NCBI GenBank assembly: GCA_902778625.1
Contig: CACYYM010000002.1
Span: 62,001-126,000, forward strand
Source: an uncultured Bacteroidales bacterium
GTDB taxonomy: Bacteria > Bacteroidota > Bacteroidia > Bacteroidales > Bacteroidaceae
Length of the DNA: 64,000 bases
Direction: 5' to 3'
This document shows, in pieces, positions 51,137-60,559 of this stretch (positions within the stretch are counted from its first letter, which is position 1; each line of letters starts with the position of its first letter). The notes under the pieces were generated by a model that was given only the letters and a program-made list of their open reading frames with translations, was not told the DNA's origin and made no database searches. The translations under genes and the position numbers were made by a program.

Positions 51137-54097
51137 TTATTTCCCTAACAGATAATCTATCGAGATGCCGAGAATGTTCTGTCGTGCTTCATCGTCTTTG
51201 ATGCAATCGAGCGGGAAACCGAATGCTAAGACGCGATAGTTGGGACCTGGATAAGCAACGGCGGCCGAATGGTTGCCTTTCGTGTAAACCATCGTGCTGA
51301 AAGCGCCACCGACGCCTTCAATGACGTCCGTACTCTTTACCCAATAGTTCTGTTCATTGGGATTGCTATAGATGGTTGCCGTGTTGTTCAGGCCTTGAAC
51401 AAAGCAGATGCTGTCTGTCGGAGCAATTGAAACGTAGCGATACTTCAGCTTGTCGGCGATGAAAGCATCCTGTTGCGCATTGTGCATGTCGCTTCCGATG
51501 AATGCACCGCTCACAAGAATCGACGAGTTTTGAAGCGTCAACTGAGAGATGGCTGTCAGCATCTCGTCGGTAAAAGCCTTACGACGTGTCAGGGAATAGC
51601 CGTCGTCCTTTTGTGCACCAAGGATGAAATTGGCGATACGATAGCTGCGAAGGTCAACGCGAGGCAGTTGAATGGTGTTGCAGCTGCTGATGTTGCAATC
51701 GGGATGCGTCTTGAGAATGTCTGCAGCATAGCGGACACTATAGTCATGCGTATTGCCTGCGAGGAACATTCCCTCGAACTCATCGCTGCTCACTCCAAAC
51801 CCATCGTCAACTTCCTTGCCGTAATTACTCTTGTTGAAGCTAATCTGACGTCCACAATAACCGACCGTCTTCACATCAATCACGCCAGGATCTGTGTCAA
51901 AGTCGAAACCGCCAGTTGTCTCGTTATCAAAAGGAAGAGGGCTTGCAAGTCTTTGGAAACCATCAACAAGCAGGACGGAAGGTGCATTGTCTGTCAATGC
52001 AATTGCAGCGCTTACAATGTCGCTCGTCAAGCTTGTTCCGCCTTCGTTATAGGCATCAACACGGAAGCTGTAAAGCATTCCGGGCTCGGCTTGCATCTGA
52101 TAAACACAATCGTGTCCATTTACATAATGTCCATTGTCGAAGTCCTCGCCTGCTTTCTTCATATAGACAATATACCCATCAGGCTTTGATGTGGGCTCGG
52201 AAGGGTCTTCTCTTGGTGTCCAGCGAACGGTTATCTCACTCTTCTCCTTGTTCGCTTCTGCACTCAGTCCAGCAACAGGAAGCGGCTGAACAACAACGTC
52301 TTTGCCACCATGACTGGTCGAGACGAAGCGAAGTATGCCTTTATATATAGCGCGTGACATTAGGAACTTGAAGTATGGGTCGTGTCCGAACCGCATGTCT
52401 GCCCAGTTCTGGTGGCTCAGCATCTCGAGCAGAACAGCAGGCATCTGTGCATCACGACTTTCGCCATAGTTCCTGTCGTACAGGTCTCGACGGTTCCAGA
52501 AGCCCAGTTCGCGCATTAAGTCATTGTTGATTTGTGTCATCACAAGGTCGCAAAGGTCGCGACTGACCAGCCTTGAAAGCCCTGTCGCTGTGATGCCATT
52601 GTAGAAGCCTGTCGTGTAGATGCCGAGTGAACCGACAAGCGTGTTGTCTGCTCTCCAGCCTGCATCGCTATGAACAGCCATGTAAAGTTCGATGGGAACG
52701 CCAAGACCACGAACTGCTTCCCCGTCAAGAACTGGCGGAAGCCCAGAGCCTTCTCTGTCGTTTAAGTATCCGCTGCCTCTTGCCACATAGTTTACAGCGT
52801 ACGGACGGGTGTTGACGTCGTCCCTGCTATCGTTGTCACCTCTCTTGGAATAGACGCTGTCCGGCATTCCGTACCATTGAGCTGAGTATCTGGCAGCTTC
52901 AAGACAACGGGGTAAGTCGCTGCCAATGGGAATGTCCATCGTCGAGTCGCCACGAACGATGTTGCCCATACCACCACCAAGACGAACTGCATCGGCAGTT
53001 ACAACACCTTTGTAGTTGCTGAAGTTGGTGAGCTTGATGTTGTTGTCGTCCTCTTTGCCTTTTGTAAAATGGAACGTTCCGAGATAAACCCAGGTGCCGC
53101 CACCCATTTGCTGATTGACGCGAAACTCTGTCTCTGTACCGCCGTGCTTGACTGTATAGATAGCATCTGGAATGCTGTTCGGCATGGTTTGATAAGAGAC
53201 ATAGACAGCGTAATCATCCTCAACGGGAATTTCGGGTATCCATACAGCATCGCTTGTCGTGCGTTTGTCTTTCGTTGCCTCGGCAATTTGGAAAGTACCT
53301 CTGCGGAAAGGATTCTCGCCGTTTTCGTAACCTTCCTGATTATGGCCGAAGCCTATGCCACCGTATTGCCAATGATATTTGCTGACACGTTCCTCGTAGC
53401 GACTGCCGTCCCAAATGAAGTCGTTATCGACAATTATTTCCTGCTTCTGCCAATCTCGTTCTCTTGGACTGAATACGACTGCTCCTGCATTTTGTAGCAT
53501 TGGAATGAGATAGGGCACCACGAAGGTTTGCGTGAACATATCTTCCGTCGTGCAGAACAGCCTTGGGCGTTGCCAGATCCACTCTTTCTTGTCGAAGCTG
53601 AAGTATTTGCCGTGGCTGTGACAAATGCCGAGATGTCGCCCTTGTAAGCCTTTCTTGATAGAGTATGGATGGCTCATCGGTGTTACCCAAGGGTTGCCTT
53701 TGAAGAGTTCACGTTTATAGACACGCGATGTGTCAGCTCTGTCCAGCATGCTTGTCGGGATGAGTTGTTCGATGGGGCTTCCTGCACTGACAATAGAAAT
53801 GTTGTAGGTATTGAAGGGCATTGGCAAGAGTCGCTTCACTTCATTGTATAGGTCGCCCACGACGAGCGGTGTCACGGGTTGGGCTATGAAGTTGTCGCTC
53901 AGCACGATGGTCATCTTCTTTGCTGCCGCATCAGTTTGTATGTCCTCAACCGTGATTTTCTTCAGGTTGGGGAAATTGGGGTTTGTATATTGTTCGAAGT
54001 ATTCGCGAAGATTTTGAATGCCGTTGTCTTGGGCCAATAAAATGCTAAAAGGGAAAAAGATGAAAAGGTAAAAGAGGAGAAATAATATGCGTTTCAT
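51137..54097 (-). CDS. Exported amidase-like/golvesin-domain protein
   Basis: 986 residues with signal peptide MKRILFLLFYLFIFFPFSIL then LAQ. An N-acetylmuramoyl-L-alanine amidase-type (Amidase_3) core appears to be split around a large insertion: possible zinc residues are the histidine of LGICHSHGKY and the histidine of MAVHSDAGWR, and the glutamate of PAVLLEMLSHQNW fits the catalytic position. The insertion (residues about 250-390) resembles a golvesin-like beta domain (GTWVYLGTFHFTKGKEDDNN). A fibronectin-III module (ITVRWTPREDPSEPTSKPDG) and a C-terminal region of unknown fold follow. Likely acts on peptidoglycan; the reading is tentative. Confidence 0.7.
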   Translation of the reverse strand: MKRILFLLFYLFIFFPFSILLAQDNGIQNLREYFEQYTNPNFPNLKKITVEDIQTDAAAKKMTIVLSDNFIAQPVTPLVVGDLYNEVKRLLPMPFNTYNISIVSAGSPIEQLIPTSMLDRADTSRVYKRELFKGNPWVTPMSHPYSIKKGLQGRHLGICHSHGKYFSFDKKEWIWQRPRLFCTTEDMFTQTFVVPYLIPMLQNAGAVVFSPRERDWQKQEIIVDNDFIWDGSRYEERVSKYHWQYGGIGFGHNQEGYENGENPFRRGTFQIAEATKDKRTTSDAVWIPEIPVEDDYAVYVSYQTMPNSIPDAIYTVKHGGTETEFRVNQQMGGGTWVYLGTFHFTKGKEDDNNIKLTNFSNYKGVVTADAVRLGGGMGNIVRGDSTMDIPIGSDLPRCLEAARYSAQWYGMPDSVYSKRGDNDSRDDVNTRPYAVNYVARGSGYLNDREGSGLPPVLDGEAVRGLGVPIELYMAVHSDAGWRADNTLVGSLGIYTTGFYNGITATGLSRLVSRDLCDLVMTQINNDLMRELGFWNRRDLYDRNYGESRDAQMPAVLLEMLSHQNWADMRFGHDPYFKFLMSRAIYKGILRFVSTSHGGKDVVVQPLPVAGLSAEANKEKSEITVRWTPREDPSEPTSKPDGYIVYMKKAGEDFDNGHYVNGHDCVYQMQAEPGMLYSFRVDAYNEGGTSLTSDIVSAAIALTDNAPSVLLVDGFQRLASPLPFDNETTGGFDFDTDPGVIDVKTVGYCGRQISFNKSNYGKEVDDGFGVSSDEFEGMFLAGNTHDYSVRYAADILKTHPDCNISSCNTIQLPRVDLRSYRIANFILGAQKDDGYSLTRRKAFTDEMLTAISQLTLQNSSILVSGAFIGSDMHNAQQDAFIADKLKYRYVSIAPTDSICFVQGLNNTATIYSNPNEQNYWVKSTDVIEGVGGAFSTMVYTKGNHSAAVAYPGPNYRVLAFGFPLDCIKDDEARQNILGISIDYLLGK

Positions 54098-54118
54098 ATA
54101 ATTGTAAATTGTAAATTG

Positions 54119-54664
54119 TCAAATTGTAAATTGCGTTGGGTGCAGTCCTTTGAAACCTGCGTAGTATTCTTTAATCTCTTGCATTTGCGCTTCGATGTCG
54201 CCATTGGGGACAATCGTCTTGGTGCAGACAATCTTTCTGTCTGCGAAGTCGAGACCGTAGAGCAGGATGGGTATTTCGGCTTTAAGGGCGATGTAGTAGA
54301 AGCCCTTCTTCCATTCGGGCTGAGCCTTGCGCGTTCCTTCTGGTGTAATGCAGAGGCGGAACTTCTTTGCCTGTTTTGCCTGTTCGGCTATGATGTCTGT
54401 CGAGTGCATTTGCTTGCTTCGATAGACGGGAATGCCGCCAAGTCTTCGCATCAGGATGCCCATTGGCCAGAAGAACCACTCCTTTTTCATCAGGAAGTCG
54501 CAATGGAAGCCTTTGGCTCGGCTATAGAGGTTGCCGATGATGAAGTCCCAGTTGCTTGTGTGCGGAGCGAGTGCAATGATGCATTTTTCGGGCAGAGGTT
54601 CTGTAATGGTCTCCGTGAAGTGGAACCAATCGAAGAGAAGCTTGTGACAAAAACTATTAAGCAT
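54119..54664 (-). CDS. 1-acyl-glycerol-3-phosphate acyltransferase-like protein
   Basis: 181 residues, PlsC/LPLAT fold: acyl-acceptor motif HTSNWD (HxxxxD form), FLMKKEWFFWPMGILMRRLG, and the substrate motif PEGTRKAQP. Short for PlsC and lacking an obvious N-terminal membrane anchor; may transfer acyl groups to phospholipid or another lipid. Start ATG at 54664 shares a base with the upstream stop (TAATG). Confidence 0.85.
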   Translation of the reverse strand: MLNSFCHKLLFDWFHFTETITEPLPEKCIIALAPHTSNWDFIIGNLYSRAKGFHCDFLMKKEWFFWPMGILMRRLGGIPVYRSKQMHSTDIIAEQAKQAKKFRLCITPEGTRKAQPEWKKGFYYIALKAEIPILLYGLDFADRKIVCTKTIVPNGDIEAQMQEIKEYYAGFKGLHPTQFTI

Positions 54665-54927
54665 TACAGGTTCTGTATCTGGTCAACAATCTCATCTGTT
54701 CGCTTCTGCATGTCCTCTTTCAGCTTTTTGAAGAAGAGCTTGGTGCTGCCTGGTTCGACATGCGAGAGGCGGCAAATCCAGTCGTTCTGCATTTTGGCAA
54801 TGCCCAGCATCACGTTCTCGATGTCCTGCTTGTTGTCCTTTTTGCTAAAAGACGAAGCGGCCATGCACTCAGCCAAGAGTTCGCCGCAGAGGTAGTTGAT
54901 GTGTTTTTTCAGGTCTTTACGTTTCAT
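54664..54927 (-). CDS. Conserved-looking hypothetical protein (87 aa)
   Basis: Starts at ATG 54927 (MKRKDLKKHINYLCGELLAE); an in-frame 21-codon extension upstream is rejected as it enters the A/T-rich leader. Predicted helical, basic, no known domain (KKDNKQDIENVMLGIAKMQN, KLFFKKLKEDMQKRTDEIVD). First gene of a seven-gene run; linked to the acyltransferase by a one-base stop/start overlap. Function unknown. Confidence 0.75.
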   Translation of the reverse strand: MKRKDLKKHINYLCGELLAECMAASSFSKKDNKQDIENVMLGIAKMQNDWICRLSHVEPGSTKLFFKKLKEDMQKRTDEIVDQIQNL

Positions 54928-55065
54928 CTTATTATAAATATATAATGTGTATTCAGACTTCAAAGATACATATTTTTTCTGATTTGCCAAACGAAATCGG
55001 CAAAACTTTTATGTTATTTTGCAATTTCCATCTTTGAGTGTCGAGCAAATAGGTTAAGCTAATTA

Positions 55066-55155
55066 GCAAACTCGACGTGTTAAGTCTGCAAACTCGACGT
55101 GTTAACTTTACAAACTCGACGTGTTGTCTTTGCAAACTACCCACGTTAACTTTGC
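55066..55155. repeat. 22-bp repeat array h (4 units)
   Basis: CGTG cores at 55076, 55098, 55120 and CACG at 55142, exactly 22 apart; unit GCAAACTCGACGTGTTAAGT. Lies in the 311-base divergent gap between the 87-residue gene and pfp; the remainder holds the pfp promoter. Confidence 0.88.
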
Positions 55156-55166
55156 TAACTATATAT

Positions 55167-55198
55167 TTTGTAGTTTGGATTTATTGTCGTAACTTTGC
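55167..55198 (+). promoter_or_regulatory. Promoter of pfp
   Basis: TTTG at 55167-55170 and TAACTTTGC at 55190-55198 (19 bases apart). An additional TTTG at 55174-55177 is 12 bases from the -7 box. ATG at 55239. Confidence 0.7.
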
Positions 55199-55238
55199 AC
55201 GCGAAAACATAACTTATAAACTCATAAACACAAGAATC

Positions 55239-56885
55239 ATGAAGAAAAGTGCACTTCAGGTGGCTCGTGCCGCCTATCAGCCCAAGCTCCCCAAGGCTTT
55301 GCAGGGACCTGTTGTAGCAGTGGAAGGTGCTGCAACTCAAAGTGTTGGCAATCAAGAAGAAATCAAGGCAATGTTCCCCAATACGTATGGAATGCCCGTC
55401 ATCACCTTTGAGGCTGGCGAACAGAAACCTTTCGAACCGATTAACGTAGGTATCATTCTTAGTGGAGGTCAAGCTCCTGGCGGACACAATGTCATCAGTG
55501 GCCTTTACGACGGCGTTAAGTCTCTCAACAAGCAGAGCAAGCTGTATGGCTTCCTGATGGGTCCTGGCGGACTCGTTGACCACAAGTATGTCGAGTTCAC
55601 CGACGAGTTTATCGACGAATATCGCAACACTGGCGGCTTCGACATCATTGGCTCTGGCCGTACAAAACTCGAGAAGGAAAGCCAGTTCGAGAGTGGTATC
55701 GAGATTCTCCGCAAACTCGGCATCAAAGCGCTCGTTATTATTGGTGGTGACGATAGCAACACTAACGCTTGCGTCCTGGCTGAGTACTATGCTGCCAAGA
55801 ACTATGGTGTGCAGGTGATTGGCTGCCCCAAGACGATTGACGGCGACTTGAAGAACGAGCAGATTGAAACGAGCTTCGGCTTCGATACTGCTTGTAAGAC
55901 TTACAGCGAGCTGATTGGCAACATCCAGCGCGACTGCAATAGTGCTCGCAAGTACTGGCACTTCATCAAACTCATGGGCCGTAGCGCAAGCCATATCGCC
56001 CTGGAGTGTGCTCTCCAGACTCAGCCCAACGCTTGCCTCATCAGCGAAGAAGTTGAGCAGAAAGCCATGAGTTTGGACGACGTTGTCACTTATATCGCAA
56101 AGATTGTGGCTGACCGTGCTGCCGAAGGTAATAACTTTGGTACCGTCCTCATCCCAGAAGGTCTTATCGAGTTCATTCCCGCCATCAAGAAACTTATTGC
56201 AGAGCTCAACGAGGTTCTGACAGATCCCGCAACTGGCGAGAGCCGTGAGTTCGAGAGCAAAGACGCGCAGGTTGCTTTCGTGAAGAGTCATATCGCACCC
56301 GAGAACCTTGCCGTCCTCGAGTCTCTTCCCAAGGATGTTGAGCGTCAGCTCTGCCTCGACCGCGATCCCCACGGCAACGTTCAGGTCAGCCTTATCGAGA
56401 CAGAAAAGCTCCTCTCGGCAATGGTTGCCATGAAGCTCGACGCATGGAAGAAGGAAGGCAAGTACAATGGCAAGTTCTCCGCTCAGCACCACTTCTTCGG
56501 TTACGAAGGTCGTTGTGCTGCTCCCAGCAACTATGATGCCGACTACTGCTACAGCCTCGGCTACAACGCCAGCCGCCTCATCGCTAACGGTAAGACCGGT
56601 TACATGAGCGTCATCAAGAATACAACCGCTCCAGCAGCTGAGTGGATTGCAGGTGGTGTGCCTATCACGATGATGATGAACATGGAGCGCAGAAACGGTG
56701 CAATGAAGCCTGTTATCCGCAAAGCCCTCGTAGAACTCGACGGAGCACCCTTCAAGTTCTTCGCAAGCAAGCGTGAAGAGTGGGCAAAGAACACTTGCTA
56801 CGTTTACCCGGGTCCCATCCAGTACTGGGGTCCAAGCGAGGTGTGCGACCAATGCACCAAGACGCTTGCTCTTGAACAAGCATAA
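55239..56885 (+). CDS. pfp: Pyrophosphate--fructose-6-phosphate 1-phosphotransferase
   Basis: Reversible phosphofructokinase using pyrophosphate instead of ATP. 548 residues from the ATG at 55239 ([19 protein letters not shown]); the frame extends 54 codons upstream into array h, which is clearly not coding. Motifs: [35 protein letters not shown] (the GGDDS form marks the PPi-dependent type), [11 protein letters not shown] and [15 protein letters not shown]. Long (beta-clade) PFP typical of Bacteroidetes. The GH25 gene starts on the base after its stop. Confidence 0.95.
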   Translation: MKKSALQVARAAYQPKLPKALQGPVVAVEGAATQSVGNQEEIKAMFPNTYGMPVITFEAGEQKPFEPINVGIILSGGQAPGGHNVISGLYDGVKSLNKQSKLYGFLMGPGGLVDHKYVEFTDEFIDEYRNTGGFDIIGSGRTKLEKESQFESGIEILRKLGIKALVIIGGDDSNTNACVLAEYYAAKNYGVQVIGCPKTIDGDLKNEQIETSFGFDTACKTYSELIGNIQRDCNSARKYWHFIKLMGRSASHIALECALQTQPNACLISEEVEQKAMSLDDVVTYIAKIVADRAAEGNNFGTVLIPEGLIEFIPAIKKLIAELNEVLTDPATGESREFESKDAQVAFVKSHIAPENLAVLESLPKDVERQLCLDRDPHGNVQVSLIETEKLLSAMVAMKLDAWKKEGKYNGKFSAQHHFFGYEGRCAAPSNYDADYCYSLGYNASRLIANGKTGYMSVIKNTTAPAAEWIAGGVPITMMMNMERRNGAMKPVIRKALVELDGAPFKFFASKREEWAKNTCYVYPGPIQYWGPSEVCDQCTKTLALEQA

Positions 56886-57779
56886 ATGTCCGCACAACAG
56901 GAAAGGAAACAAATCGCTTCGCATCATCCTCAAAGAAGGAAGACGAGCGGAAAGAGAAAGCAAACCCGCGGGAAGAGGAAACAAACTTCCCGTGGGTTCG
57001 GCTTCTTGCGCCTCTTCCGAGGCTTCCCTTCCTGGACGATTTGGCTTGGCGGACTATTGATTACTGCCGCTTATGTAGGGCTTTTCTATCACTTCTTCGT
57101 CAGTCCTTTCAGCTTTCGTTGGCGTGCAATTTATGGCGAACCTACTTTTCCCGAAGGTTACGAAGTGCGAGGTGTTGACATTAGCCATTATCAGGAACGT
57201 GTCAACTGGGAGAAACTTCGTAATGCTTCGATGGGAGATGCGCCTGTAAGCTTTGTGTTTATTAAGGCAACAGAAGGCGAGAAACTCTTCGACGACAACT
57301 TTAATCGCAACTTCGCCAACGCTAAACGAAACGACTTGATACGAGGCGCTTACCATTTCTTCGTGCCGGGTGTTAGTCCTCGTAAGCAAGCGGAGTTCTA
57401 CTTATCAATTGCTCAACTTGAACCAGGCGACTTACCCCCCGTTCTTGACATCGAGAAGAAGGGTGATTTGACGCCCGAACAGCTTCGTCGAGACGTTAAA
57501 ACTTGGCTCGATATCGTTGAGAAAGAGTATGGCGTGAAGCCCATTCTTTATACGGGTTACAAGTTCAAAATAGACTATCTCAACACGCCAGAGTTCGACG
57601 CTTATCCTTATTGGATAGCGCATTATTATGTTGAGAAGCTTGCTTATAAAGGCAAGTGGACTTTCTGGCAACACACTGATTGCGGCAAAGTCTCGGGCAT
57701 TAAGGGCTTTGTGGATTGCAATATCTTCAACGGAACAGTTGAAGAACTTCAAGAGCTAACGCTGAAAGAACCGCTATAA
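56886..57779 (+). CDS. Membrane-anchored GH25 lysozyme-like protein
   Basis: 297 residues: a very basic N-terminus (residues 1-45, rich in K/R), one membrane segment (51-71), then a glycoside hydrolase 25 domain with catalytic D98 (GVDISHYQ), D188/E190 (VLDIEKKG), GAYHFF and YWIAHY. It cleaves muramic-acid-linked peptidoglycan. The basic segment before the membrane span predicts N-in, domain in periplasm. ATG follows directly after the pfp stop; convergent with and abutting the Na/Pi cotransporter gene (57780). Confidence 0.9.
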   Translation: MSAQQERKQIASHHPQRRKTSGKRKQTRGKRKQTSRGFGFLRLFRGFPSWTIWLGGLLITAAYVGLFYHFFVSPFSFRWRAIYGEPTFPEGYEVRGVDISHYQERVNWEKLRNASMGDAPVSFVFIKATEGEKLFDDNFNRNFANAKRNDLIRGAYHFFVPGVSPRKQAEFYLSIAQLEPGDLPPVLDIEKKGDLTPEQLRRDVKTWLDIVEKEYGVKPILYTGYKFKIDYLNTPEFDAYPYWIAHYYVEKLAYKGKWTFWQHTDCGKVSGIKGFVDCNIFNGTVEELQELTLKEPL

Positions 57780-59483
57780 CTAATGCATCTTTGTTCCAGT
57801 GCGGGCCTCAACGACATTTACGACATAGTCTGCCAGCCTTTCGCACGAGTTGATGAGCTCCATATAAATGGTGCCGATGCCGTAAGTGTACTTGTGATTG
57901 TTGACGTCGAAGATGTTTTGCGACTTTAGCTGGTCGCGATAGTTGTTGATTTCCTTCTCCGTGTTGTAGCACTTGTAGACGTCGAAGTAGTCTTTCCTGC
58001 CGCTCATCAGTTGGTTCATCTGCGTCAGGGCCTGGTCGATGAGGTTCATCATGGCATGCAGATGCTCATACTGCTCTTCGGTAAAGTGCTCCTTCTTGCC
58101 TTGCACCTTTTGGTTGATGGTCTGTGCCATGTGGTAGCACGAGTCGCCAATGCTTTCAACCTCAGATATTTCGCGAAGCATGGCACGAATCTTAGCCTTT
58201 GTCTCGTCGCTGAGATGCGCGTCGCTCACCTGATCGAGGTATTCCGCGATGCTTATCTCCATGTTGTCTGCGATGTTCTCGTACTTCTCGATGCGGTTGA
58301 AGAGCTTTGTGAACTTGTTCTGGTCCTTTTCTGTGAGCAGTTCATGAACCATTCCGAACATGCGTTGGATGCGAATGCTGAAAGAAGATATCTCCTTATG
58401 CGCTTCAAGGACAGACAGTTCGGGCGTCTTCATAATGCCTGCAGTGATGAAGTGCAGGCGGAAATCCTCTTCATCTTTAGAGCTTTTAGGCTTGATAACC
58501 CAGCATACGAACTTCTCAATTTGCGGGATGAACCAGATGAGCAAGAGCGTGTTGCTGATGTTGAAGGCGGAGTGGAAGGTTGCGAGCGCAACGCTTGCCT
58601 TGATAGCGAAACTGCTGTCGTCGGGGCTCATGGCGGGGTCGAAGCCTGAGAAATGGCAGACCATCGCGAAGAAAGGTCTCATCAGGAGCAGCACCCAGAA
58701 GACGCCTACGGCATTGAAGCTGAGGTGAGCGAAGGCAGCGCGGCGTGCTTGTGTGTTGGCGCTGAGTGCTACGATGTTCGACGTGATGGTGGTGCCGACA
58801 TTCTCGCCCAAGACGAGCATAACGCCTTGTTCGATGTGCAGGACGCCCGTCGAGCAGAGCATCATCGTGATGGCCATGATGGCTGCCGAGCTTTGGACGC
58901 ATAGGGTCAGCACCGTGCCGATGAGCAGGAAGAGGAGCGAAACGAGGAAGCCTCCGTTGCTGAACTCTGAGAAGAAGGCGGTGATGGCTTCCTTCGATTC
59001 CGGACTATCGACGAGCGAGAAGCCTGTCTCCTTCAGCGTGGCCAAACCCAGAAAGAGGAACGCGACGCCAAAAAGGAAGTCGCCCACGATGCGACGCTTC
59101 TTCATGTATATAAGGATGATGCCGAGGAAGAAGGCAGGATAGACGAAGTCGGAGATGTTGAAGCCCATTCCGAGCGACATGATCCATGCCGTCAGGGTGG
59201 TTCCTATGTTGGCTCCCATGATGACAGAGATGGCTTGCACGAGCGTGAGCAGTCCTGCGTTCACGAACGAGACAGTCATCAGGGTCGTGGCTGTAGAGCT
59301 TTGCACGGCAGCCGTCACGAACATACCGGTCAAGGCTCCTGTGAAGCGGTTTGTGGTCATTGCGCCAAGCACATGTCGCAACTGTGGGCCAGCCATCTTC
59401 TGGAGTGCTTCGCTCATCGACTTCATGCCGAACATCAGCAATGCCAACGAGCCTAAAAGCTTAAAGACAATCATCAAGGACAT
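57780..59483 (-). CDS. Na/Pi cotransporter (PNaS family) with PhoU-like domain
   Basis: 567 residues. The N-terminal half has about eight to nine membrane segments with two inverted QSS/GxNxGTT repeats (AVQSSTATTLMTV and GANIGTTLTAW; CVQSSAAIMAITM and GENVGTTITSN). The C-terminal third (about 365-560) is a PhoU-like helical domain (EVESIGDSCYHMAQTINQKV). Sodium-dependent phosphate movement is the predicted role. Follows the ion channel gene by 18 bases on the same strand. Confidence 0.92.
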   Translation of the reverse strand: MSLMIVFKLLGSLALLMFGMKSMSEALQKMAGPQLRHVLGAMTTNRFTGALTGMFVTAAVQSSTATTLMTVSFVNAGLLTLVQAISVIMGANIGTTLTAWIMSLGMGFNISDFVYPAFFLGIILIYMKKRRIVGDFLFGVAFLFLGLATLKETGFSLVDSPESKEAITAFFSEFSNGGFLVSLLFLLIGTVLTLCVQSSAAIMAITMMLCSTGVLHIEQGVMLVLGENVGTTITSNIVALSANTQARRAAFAHLSFNAVGVFWVLLLMRPFFAMVCHFSGFDPAMSPDDSSFAIKASVALATFHSAFNISNTLLLIWFIPQIEKFVCWVIKPKSSKDEEDFRLHFITAGIMKTPELSVLEAHKEISSFSIRIQRMFGMVHELLTEKDQNKFTKLFNRIEKYENIADNMEISIAEYLDQVSDAHLSDETKAKIRAMLREISEVESIGDSCYHMAQTINQKVQGKKEHFTEEQYEHLHAMMNLIDQALTQMNQLMSGRKDYFDVYKCYNTEKEINNYRDQLKSQNIFDVNNHKYTYGIGTIYMELINSCERLADYVVNVVEARTGTKMH

Positions 59484-59501
59484 GGGGGGTGTTTGTTTGG
59501 T

Positions 59502-60275
59502 TTATTGGTTATTCTGTTCTTTCAACTTTTTCTCACGTTCTTTTTGCCTTTCTATCTTGTGCAGTTCGTCGAGATAGCTTGCGGTGATAATGCCAGAAGG
59601 AAGTGCTATCACGGCTATTCCGAAGAGTGCGGAAAGCATACTGATGATGCGTCCCAAGTCCGTTACTGGGCAGAGGTCGCCGTAGCCTACAGTTGTCAAA
59701 GTAACTGTGGACCAGTAAAGCGCGTCGAGGAATGAGCGGAAGGTGGTTTCGCCCGTAATCGGATTGACGTGAGGTTCGAAGTTGAACATCACCAGAGCCG
59801 TGATGAAGATGTACGTTATCGCAAACATAAGCACCGACGCCAAGACTTTCCGTTCCTTTTTCAGCACGTCCATGAAGATGAACACCTGCTCCGAGTAGCG
59901 CAAGGCTTTCAGTAGTCGGAGCGTCTTCAACATGCGAAGTGTACGCAGTATCTTGAAGTTGCTGCCCAAGATATGGAAGCTCGGCAGGATGGAGAGCAGG
60001 TCGATGATTGCCCAGAAACTGTAGGGATAGTTCACGAACGAGTGTTTGCCTTGCCCGAGGCGAAAGTCGGCTGTAATCCAACGAAGTATGTAATCGATGA
60101 TGAAGACGGTCGTCGTAAACACCTCTATATAGAAGAAATATCTGTGATGCTCCCAGAACATGAGCGGAACGACGCTCAGGATGATGATGATGAACATGCA
60201 GACATCATAGAGATGGCTCAGGAAATTCGTGCCCTCATCAATTTCGATAATCTCGTATAGCTCTTTGCGTGTCAC
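59502..60275 (-). CDS. Voltage-gated potassium-type ion channel
   Basis: 257 residues from GTG 60275 (V-T-R-K-E-L-Y-E). Six membrane segments: the S4 helix is LRTLRMLKTLRLLKALRYSE with regularly spaced arginine/lysine residues, and the pore filter is TTVGYGD. The frame can also start at TTG 60314, but no ATG precedes the first membrane segment, and a -7 box (60281-60288) lies between, so the GTG start, possibly leaderless, is preferred. Upstream gene of the Na/Pi cotransporter. Selectivity for potassium is inferred from the filter. Confidence 0.88.
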   Translation of the reverse strand: MTRKELYEIIEIDEGTNFLSHLYDVCMFIIIILSVVPLMFWEHHRYFFYIEVFTTTVFIIDYILRWITADFRLGQGKHSFVNYPYSFWAIIDLLSILPSFHILGSNFKILRTLRMLKTLRLLKALRYSEQVFIFMDVLKKERKVLASVLMFAITYIFITALVMFNFEPHVNPITGETTFRSFLDALYWSTVTLTTVGYGDLCPVTDLGRIISMLSALFGIAVIALPSGIITASYLDELHKIERQKEREKKLKEQNNQ

Positions 60276-60280
60276 GAGGA

Positions 60281-60288
60281 CAAAGTTA
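60281..60288 (-). promoter_or_regulatory. -7 box of the ion channel/Na-Pi operon
   Basis: TAACTTTG on the minus strand, whose downstream end is only 5 bases before the GTG at 60275. No -33 element at standard spacing. If functional, the mRNA would be leaderless or nearly so. Confidence 0.45.
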
Positions 60289-60381
60289 CAATTTATTATC
60301 TTATCTGGCAACAAAACACGGGAAAAAGTTTCCTAAAACATCCAACAGCGGGTAGAGAAGCCCAACTCGGCACAGAGAAAA

Positions 60382-60559
60382 ACCAAACACGACACGTCGA
60401 GTTCCTCAACTTAGCACGTCGAGTTTCTCAACTTAACACGTCGAGTTCCTCAACTTAACGTGTCGAGTTCTTCAACTTAACACGTCGAGTTCCTCAACTT
60501 AACACGTCGAGTTTCTCAACTTAACACGTCGAGTTCCTCAACTTAACGTGTCGAGTTTT
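60382..60559. repeat. 22-bp repeat array i (8 units)
   Basis: Cores at 60393, 60415, 60437, 60459, 60481, 60503, 60525 and 60547, all exactly 22 apart (CACG except CGTG at 60459 and 60547), with a degenerate unit at 60371. Unit TTCCTCAACTTAACACGTCG. The final unit encodes the C-terminus and stop of uvrA. Longest array in the window; otherwise the gap 60289-60537 is empty. Confidence 0.93.

Noticed and set aside
55077..55238. N-terminal extension of pfp beginning in array h
   Set aside because: The extension is translated from repeat units and the promoter lies inside it.
60382..60559. CRISPR-like appearance of array i and the other arrays
   Set aside because: Units are contiguous 22-bp repeats with 4-base linkers, not repeats separated by unique spacers of about 30 bases, and there are no cas genes.
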